Assembly: GCF_000244915.1 (NCBI RefSeq)
Contig: NZ_CM001442.1
Location: 4,650,001 to 4,714,000, forward strand
Reading direction: 5' to 3'
DNA: 64,000 nucleotides
Origin: Bradyrhizobium sp. WSM471
GTDB taxonomy: Bacteria; Pseudomonadota; Alphaproteobacteria; Rhizobiales; Xanthobacteraceae
In this document: positions 58,279-64,000 of the stretch, piece by piece
How the letters are laid out: each line of letters starts with the position of its first letter
Numbering within the stretch: the first letter of the stretch is position 1
Translations under genes and position numbers: made by a program
The notes under the pieces: model-generated
Told to the model about the DNA's origin: nothing
The model's input: the letters and a program-made list of their open reading frames with translations, nothing else
Database searches by the model: none

Positions 58279-58510
58279 TTGATTCCCGTTCCAGTTTCGT
58301 TAGGCCCCCGGGCCGTGGCGTCGTCATAGCAGCGCTCGACGGAATTGCTGTAACCTCGACGCCACAGTTCGCGCCAAAGGGTCGCGCTTCATTAATGAAG
58401 ATTTACCGTGCGCGCTGGAAACCCTTTGAAACAAGTGGTTTCACGAGTTCCGATATCGCCTACACGACATACACAGCACGCGCGCGTGACAACGTCGCGC
58501 GCACGTTCGC

Positions 58511-58702
58511 GTGATTGGACAACGAATGCGGAGACGAATTGCTCTCCCCATTGTCGCCACATTTTCGCTCGCCCTCGCCACATTTACGCTCACGCTCGGC
58601 GCAAGCGCGCCGGCGCGCGCGTTCGGGACCTATCATCCTTTCTGCGTTACCGGGGATGAATGGCCGGGGCTGAGCAATTCACCGCGCTATTTGCTGCGTT
58701 GA
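58511..58702 (+). pseudogene. Truncated DUF3551-like exported protein
   Basis: A 63-codon frame (GTG 58511, or ATG 58526) encodes a signal peptide RIALPIVATFSLALATFTLT ending near ARAFG, then TYHPFCVTGDEWPGLSNS. Bradyrhizobial DUF3551 proteins continue after a WPGLSNC-like turn into a cysteine-rich SYxQCxATASG segment. Here the frame instead runs into PRYLLR and stops. No other frame restores the family pattern in the following 200 bases, so a deletion or recombination has removed the end. The flanks (58279-58510 and 58703-58918) hold nothing else I recognise. Confidence 0.5.
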
Positions 58703-58918
58703 GATGCGCCGCGCTCGTCCAATTGAAGCGGACGAGCAAACCAAGAAGCCCGGTGTTCGCGTCGTGCTCACAAATCGGGACGCTGATATGCGGCCTGCCT
58801 TGCGTTGAGCGTCCAGTGTTGACGCCGACCGATCCGGGTTTAACTAGGACGGAGAAATCTTGCAGGGGTGGCGACGTTCGCTGGGCTGGTTCCCGTTGAC
58901 GCCACCATTGCAGGACAT

Positions 58919-60237
58919 ATGACGACATCGAAGCAAGCGACCTCGCCGCGCGCGACCGCCGCCTCCGCGCCCCCTCATCTCGCCATCGTCCTGTTCTCGC
59001 TCGCGATGGGCGGCTTTGCGATCGGGACCACCGAATTCGCGTCGATGAGCCTGTTGCCGTTCTTCGCGGCCGATCTCGGGGTCGACGAGCCGACGGCGGG
59101 GCACGCGATCAGCGCCTACGCCCTCGGCGTCGTGCTGGGCGCACCGCTGATCGCCGTGCTCGGCGCACGGTTCGCGCGGCGCGCGCAGCTATTGGTTCTG
59201 ATGGCCGTGTTCGCGCTCGGCAACACCCTCACCGCGCTGGCGCCGGGCTTTGGCTCGATGATCGCGGCGCGTTTTCTCTCGGGATTGCCGCATGGCGCCT
59301 ATTTCGGCATCGCCGCGCTGGTCGCGGCCTCGCTGGTCCCTCAACATCGTCGCTCGCAGGCGATCGGCCAGGTGATGCTCGGCTTGACCGGCGCCACCAT
59401 CGTCGGTGTGCCGCTCGCCAATCTGATTGGGCAGGCGATCGGCTGGCGCGCGAGCTTCGGCCTCGTGTCGGTGCTGGCCTTGCTCACGGTGCTGCTGTGC
59501 GCCCTGTTCGCGCCGCGCGACCAGGCTGGCCGGTCCGATCCCCTGCGAGAGCTCGGAGCGTTGCGAAGCGGCCGCGTCTGGATCACGCTGGCGATCGGCG
59601 CCATCGGCTTCGGCGGCATGTTCGCCGTCTACACTTATCTCGCGACGACGCTGATCGAGGTGACCAAGGTCAGCCCGGCGGTCATTCCGTTTTTTCTGGC
59701 CGTGTTCGGCATCGGCGCCACGCTCGGCAATCTGGTCGTGCCGCGCTTTGCCGACCGCGCGCTGATGCCGACGGCGGGTTGCATCCTGCTGTTCTCGGCG
59801 GTCGCGCTCTCCGTGTTTCCGCTCGCCGCCGGCAATCCCTGGGCGCTGGCGGCAGACGTCTTCGCGATCGGCGCCAGCGTCTCGCTCGGCGCCATCCTCC
59901 AGACGCGCCTGATGGACGTCGCGGGAGACGCGCAGGCGCTCGCCGCCGCACTCAACCATTCGGCGTTCAACACAGCCAATGCGCTCGGCCCGTTCCTCGG
60001 CGGTCTCGCCATTCGCGAGGGCTGGGGTGGACCTCCACCGGTCCCGTCGGCGCCGCGCTGGCAGTTCTGGGTTTCCTGATCTGGATTGTCGCCTATCGCG
60101 ACGCCAAATCTGTTCCGGTCGATATCAGCTCGGGACGCAAGACCGCCTTACCCGAGACTCCTCCGGCGAGACGTGCACCGCCGCTGGCGCCGGACGATCG
60201 AAGCCGTTCGGATGCTGCGCGAGATCCGGTGGCTTGA
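58919..60237 (+). pseudogene. MFS efflux transporter with a single-base frameshift near the C-terminus
   Basis: The ATG at 58919 is preceded by AGGA. The frame encodes eleven good helices of a drug/nucleoside-exporter-type MFS (GGFAIGTTEFASMSLLPFFA, ALGVVLGAPLIAVLGARFARR motif A, LGPFLGGLAIREGWG). After residue about 369 it turns into PPPVPSAPRWQFWVS and stops at 60079. In the +1 frame the expected continuation is present (WTSTGPVGAALAVLGFLIWI, then VAYRDAK) and stops at 60237. A missing base in GGGGTGG around 60024-60030 explains it. Either a real loss of the last helix or a sequencing error. Confidence 0.8.
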
Positions 60238-60247
60238 GGACGCCTCC

Positions 60248-60997
60248 TTAACCAGCCATCGTCACGATCAACGGTCCGCTTCGCGTGGCGATCACAGTGT
60301 GCTCGTATTGAACGGTCGGCGCCTCGGGGCTGCTGTAGAGCGTCCACGGATCATCGCCATCCTGTGCCCATTCGGCGCCAAGGGACAGGAACGGCTCGAC
60401 GGTGAACACGAGGCCTTCGCTCATGACGCGGCGTTCGGAGCGGTCGGGCCATGTTGCGATCTCCGTCGGCTCCTCGTGGAGCGACAGGCCGACGCCGTGA
60501 CTCGCAAGATTCCTGACCAGGCTGTAACCGTTCTTCCGCGCAAAGGTCCCGATGGCCTGACCGATACCGGCGATCGGTTTGCCGGCTCCGACCTGCTGCA
60601 GGCCCGTCCACATCGCGCGCCGGCCATCCCTGCAAAGACGTTCGACCGCTCGCGTTGCGGGTGGAACGGCGAACGAGGCTCCCGTATCCGCAAAGAAGCC
60701 GTTCTTCTCGGCCGACACGTCGATGTTCACGAGGTCCCCACGCGCGATCCGCCGATCGCCCGGGATGCCATGAGCGATCTCCTCGTTCACGCTGATGCAG
60801 GTTGCGCCCGGAAAGTCGTAGGCCAGCTCCGGCGCCGAACGTGCGCCGGCAGCCTCCAGCAGCGTTCGCCCGATCCGGTCGAGCTCGGAGGTGGTCATGC
60901 CCGGCTCGAGCGCCTTCCCCATTGCCTCCAGGGTATTGGCGACGATTCGCCCGATCTCTTTCAGGCGCGCGAGGTCGTTGTCATCCGAGATTGTCAT
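60248..60997 (-). CDS. map: Type I methionine aminopeptidase
   Basis: Removes N-terminal methionine from new proteins. The start MTISDDNDLARLKEIG gives 249 residues; ATGs at 61024 and 61048 are possible. Pita-bread fold with His in EEIAHGIPG, the metal ligands Asp in NIDVSAEKNGFFADTG, His in SHGVGLSLHEEP, Glu in FTVEPFLS and Glu in QYEHTV, so the two-metal site is complete. No N-terminal zinc-finger extension. Position next to a kinase rather than translation genes suggests a second, accessory copy, but the rest of the genome is not visible. Confidence 0.93.
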   Translation of the reverse strand: MTISDDNDLARLKEIGRIVANTLEAMGKALEPGMTTSELDRIGRTLLEAAGARSAPELAYDFPGATCISVNEEIAHGIPGDRRIARGDLVNIDVSAEKNGFFADTGASFAVPPATRAVERLCRDGRRAMWTGLQQVGAGKPIAGIGQAIGTFARKNGYSLVRNLASHGVGLSLHEEPTEIATWPDRSERRVMSEGLVFTVEPFLSLGAEWAQDGDDPWTLYSSPEAPTVQYEHTVIATRSGPLIVTMAG

Positions 60998-61075
60998 GTC
61001 ATGCTCTTCCGAAAGCCGGGACATAGCCCTTGTGACGACGGCTTGCAAACGGGAGAGATCGTTTGCGAAGCGCGT

Positions 61076-64000
61076 TCATATCTCGTCGAGCAAGCTGCGG
61101 ACTTTGGCAGCCAGGTCATCGATAGCGAAGGGCTTCGGAAGCAGATGCTTGCCGGCATCGAGCACGCCATTGTGAACGATTGCATTGCGCGTGTAGCCGG
61201 TGGTGAACAGCACTTTCAGCTCCGGGTACCGTCTTGACAGCTCGGCCGCCAGTTCGGCGCCCGTCATGTCGGGCATGACGACATCCGTGAACAGCAGATC
61301 TGGAACGAAGCCATTCTCGATCGTCCTGATCGCCTCTTTGGCGCTGGCTGCCTCGATGACGGTGTAGCCAAGTTCGCGCAGGCTTTCCGAAGACATGCTG
61401 CGGACGCGCTCGTCGTCCTCCACGACGAGAATGGTTTCATTCTGATGGCTTGCACCGGCGGCTATGTCTTCCTGCGACAGATCTGAGCCCGCCTCCTCGC
61501 CAGCGAAGCGTGGAAGGTAGATCTTCACGGTCGTGCCAACATCGACTTCCGAGTCGATTTTGACATGGCCGCCCGACTGCCGCACGAAACCGTAGACCTG
61601 GCTGAGGCCGAGGCCGGTCCCCTTGCCCACAACCTTGGTCGTGAAAAACGGATCGAACACCTTGCCCAGCACATCGGACTGAATTCCCGTGCCGTTGTCC
61701 GTCACGGCCACGAGAACGTACTGCCCGGGTGCGAGTGCGTACTCGCGAGCATACATTAGATCGATCGAGGCATTGCTGGTTTCTATCGTCAGCCTGCCGC
61801 CCTTTGGCATGGCATCGCGCGCATTGACCGCGAGATTGATCATGGCGCTTTCGAGCTGGGCCGGGTCTGCCTTGACCCGCCAGAGGCCAGCCGCCAGGAC
61901 CGTCTCGAGGCGGATAAGCTCGCCAAGCGATCTCTCGAGCAGTTCGCTCATCCCGCCGACCATCTTGTTGATGTCCACGATTTCAGGCGCGAGCGGCTGT
62001 TGGCGCGAGAACGCGAGCAGCCGCTGCGTCAACGTGGCTGCGCGATTTGCACCGTCGATCGCGCCCTCGATGAAGCGGTCTATGCTGACCTCTCCCCTGC
62101 CGAGCCGCCGCTTGGCAAGATTCAGGCTGCCGAGAATTACGGCGAGCATATTGTTGAAGTCGTGGGCAATGCCTCCGGTCAATTGCCCGACGGCTTCCAT
62201 CTTCTGGGATTGCCGCAATTGCTCTTCAGCTTTCATGCGCTCGGCAATTTCGTCGGCAACACGTTGCTCCAATCCGGCATTGAGCGCCTCGAGCCGGGTC
62301 AAGAGCTGGGCGTTGTCGATGGCGGTGGCGGCATGGCCCGCAATACCAAGCAAGGCGGCCTCATGCTCGGCCTGGAATTTGCCCGTCTCGGCGTGGCCGA
62401 AGAAAAGTCCGCCGAGGACTTCGCCGGTTCGCGAGATCACAGGGACCGCCAGGTAGGATCGGACCGGAAGATGGCCCTCGGGCATGCCTTTCCGCGGCGC
62501 GTTCTTGCCGTAGCGGGGGTCCTGCAGGATATCGTCGGACCTCACCACGCCGGAGCCCTCGAAGGTCGGGCCAAAGACGGCGGTGTTGCGGGGCATCGGA
62601 AAGTTTTCAAACGCGGATCGCGGCGCACCCGACAGCGAATACAGCATGTAGCTGCCGCCATCCGGCGCCAGAACGTTGTAGAAAAAGGCGCCGAATTGAG
62701 CCCCGGTGAGGCCGACGCCGGCATCCGTCACGATCTGGACGATCTTGTCGAGGTCGCGTTCGCGAGAGACCGAAGCCCCGGTATCATTCAGTAGTCTAAG
62801 ATGACGCTCGGTTTTCTTTTGCGCAGTGATATCCAGAACCGTTCCGATGAACCGAACAGCCTGGCCGTTGGCAAAGATGGCTTGACCGGTCGCGACGATC
62901 CAGCGTTCGACCCCGTCCTCGATGCCGATGGTTCGGTATTCCATATTGTAGGTCGTCGGCGCGTGCGGCGTCAGGGCTGCGGACACGGCCTCGTGGGCGC
63001 GCTGCCTGTCCTCGGGATGGAGGCCCTTCAGGAACGACCCTTCATAGCTGACTTCGGCGTCCGGCCGTAGACCGAACACCTCCCTGCAGCGGCTATCCCA
63101 TCGAAGAACGTTGTTCACAGGGTCGTAGTCCCAGGTGCCGATACCAGCCGCCTTGTTCGCAAGCGTCAGTCGTTCGGCAGCCTCCCGCGCTGCCTGTTCC
63201 GATCGAACGCGCTCGATGTGGGCCCACGATCGCTCGGTCACTTCAGTGAGCAAGGCGAGCTCGCGCGGCGTCCACCGGTGAGGGCCGCGGTGATGAATCG
63301 CCATCAAGGCGGTCAGTCGCCCTTCTTTCACCAAGGGCATGCAAATCGTCGAACCGATCCCGATGTTCTGGAAAGTGGCGGCTTCGTCCGGCGCAATCTC
63401 CCTCAAATTGTCATTGATGATGAGCGGCCTGCCCGCGCCCAACTCTCGCACCGCCTTCTTGCCGAAGTCGGCCAGACTGTAGTGACCGAGGATATGCATT
63501 GCGCCGGGCGCGGCCCAATCGCCCCGTATCGTGAAGCCGTCCTGATCCGGGTCCATGTCGGCATAGGCGCAGTTCGAGACGCCGAGATGCTCGCCGACCA
63601 TTTTGGTCGTGACCGCCATCACGCCGTCGGCATCGCGCGTCCTGGCCGTCTCCTTGTTGAGTGCGTCCAGGAAAACAAGCCGGGCTTCGTTCTCCCGCAC
63701 AGCCGTCTCCGCACGGCGGCGCTCTACCGCCGTGCGCGTCCGCTCGGCAACGTCGCGAATAAGCTCCAGCTCTTCAGAGCTCCATTCGCGCGGCCCGGCA
63801 TTGTTCAAATACAGCAGCGCCACGACCCCATCGGGCTCCGAGATCGGCATGTTGACGAGCGCGCGCGCAGAGATCGCCGCAAGGGCCTCGGCACGATCGC
63901 CGACGCGAGGGTCTTTTTCCGCATCGGCACAGATGACGGTCTCGCCCCGCTTGAGATCTTCGATGTAGCTGCCATAGTCGCGGAAGCGCAGCACGCCTGC
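61076..64000 (-). CDS. Hybrid sensor histidine kinase with multiple GAF and PAS domains, N-terminus outside window
   Basis: The frame is open to the window edge, so at least 974 residues are present and the start is missing. Order: end of a GAF domain (DLKRGETVICADAEKDPRVGD), a second GAF (LVFLDALNKETARTRDADG), a PAS-type domain (AERLTLANKAAGIGTWDYDP), a third GAF (LLNDTGASVSRERDLDKIV), a coiled coil, and the HisKA region with the phosphorylated His in GGIAHDFNNMLAVI. Then come the ATPase with N, G1 and G2 boxes (VTDNGTGI, GKGTGLGLSQVYG) and a receiver domain with Asp in LLFTDVVMPDMTG and Lys in LPKPFAID. No membrane helix is seen in this part, so it appears cytosolic. Signal unknown. Confidence 0.92.
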   Translation of the reverse strand, partial: AGVLRFRDYGSYIEDLKRGETVICADAEKDPRVGDRAEALAAISARALVNMPISEPDGVVALLYLNNAGPREWSSEELELIRDVAERTRTAVERRRAETAVRENEARLVFLDALNKETARTRDADGVMAVTTKMVGEHLGVSNCAYADMDPDQDGFTIRGDWAAPGAMHILGHYSLADFGKKAVRELGAGRPLIINDNLREIAPDEAATFQNIGIGSTICMPLVKEGRLTALMAIHHRGPHRWTPRELALLTEVTERSWAHIERVRSEQAAREAAERLTLANKAAGIGTWDYDPVNNVLRWDSRCREVFGLRPDAEVSYEGSFLKGLHPEDRQRAHEAVSAALTPHAPTTYNMEYRTIGIEDGVERWIVATGQAIFANGQAVRFIGTVLDITAQKKTERHLRLLNDTGASVSRERDLDKIVQIVTDAGVGLTGAQFGAFFYNVLAPDGGSYMLYSLSGAPRSAFENFPMPRNTAVFGPTFEGSGVVRSDDILQDPRYGKNAPRKGMPEGHLPVRSYLAVPVISRTGEVLGGLFFGHAETGKFQAEHEAALLGIAGHAATAIDNAQLLTRLEALNAGLEQRVADEIAERMKAEEQLRQSQKMEAVGQLTGGIAHDFNNMLAVILGSLNLAKRRLGRGEVSIDRFIEGAIDGANRAATLTQRLLAFSRQQPLAPEIVDINKMVGGMSELLERSLGELIRLETVLAAGLWRVKADPAQLESAMINLAVNARDAMPKGGRLTIETSNASIDLMYAREYALAPGQYVLVAVTDNGTGIQSDVLGKVFDPFFTTKVVGKGTGLGLSQVYGFVRQSGGHVKIDSEVDVGTTVKIYLPRFAGEEAGSDLSQEDIAAGASHQNETILVVEDDERVRSMSSESLRELGYTVIEAASAKEAIRTIENGFVPDLLFTDVVMPDMTGAELAAELSRRYPELKVLFTTGYTRNAIVHNGVLDAGKHLLPKPFAIDDLAAKVRSLLDEI

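Noticed and set aside
58660..58899. 79-codon plus-strand frame after the DUF3551 relic
   Set aside because: No ribosome site, signal or recognisable motif; overlaps the relic and the upstream region of the MFS gene.

Overview
The window reads as a chromosomal segment of a high-GC alphaproteobacterium close to Bradyrhizobium (Nitrobacteraceae). The grounds are the gene order (tpiA-secG-pyrG; trpD-trpC-moaC; moeA-lexA-comEC; gltX-gltA; the lpx/bamA/rseP/dxr/cdsA/uppS/frr/pyrH/tsf/rpsB envelope-translation supercluster), LexA boxes of the alphaproteobacterial type (direct repeat GTTC-N7-GTTC), a Flp pilin relic, a DUF3551-like relic, an Omp25-like porin and a multi-GAF hybrid kinase. Species assignment is inference. 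No rRNA, tRNA, CRISPR array, transposase or integrase was recognised.

Layout. 1-8.2 kb: end of an ArsR-type regulator, pyrG, secG and tpiA on the minus strand, then a plus-strand run of a PpiD-like chaperone, trpD, trpC and moaC. 8.2-15.2 kb: accessory block between moaC and moeA with a flp relic, a membrane GGDEF-EAL protein, a CtpA-type protease, an FMN 2-hydroxyacid oxidase, a HAD hydrolase and a small protein. 15.4-26.4 kb: moeA and lexA (with an SOS box), a small conserved protein, comEC, small stress/NTF2-like genes, and glnS facing gltX, followed by gltA. 26.5-32.7 kb: a ROK regulator with a palindrome over its start codon, a complete sugar ABC importer (binding protein, two permeases, ATPase) and an aldose-dehydrogenase-like SDR, all probably one overlapping operon. 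32.9-49.2 kb: a COG4705 membrane protein, then the minus-strand supercluster for lipid A, outer-membrane assembly, isoprenoids, phospholipid and translation factors, interrupted once by an inverted KTSC-domain gene. 49.4-58.3 kb: a catalytically dead caspase-fold protein with a proline-rich tail, an exported beta-carbonic anhydrase, a lipoprotein, dnaE, a tiny SOS-controlled membrane protein and an outer-membrane barrel. 58.3-64 kb: a broken DUF3551-like gene, a frameshifted MFS exporter, a type I methionine aminopeptidase and a large hybrid histidine kinase running off the window.

The most interesting signal is at 57276-57435. A 32-codon reading frame, too short for ordinary ORF calling, encodes a single hydrophobic helix. 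It has a good ribosome binding site and lies under a promoter carrying two perfect alphaproteobacterial LexA boxes. This is the architecture of an SOS-induced division inhibitor of the Caulobacter SidA kind. lexA itself, with its own box, is in the same window. Other points worth a second look are the pseudo-caspase (His to Tyr and Cys to Ala), competing hairpins between tsf and pyrH, the operator-like palindrome on the ROK gene, local duplications at the stop codons of lexA and gltX, and the single-base frameshift in the MFS gene.
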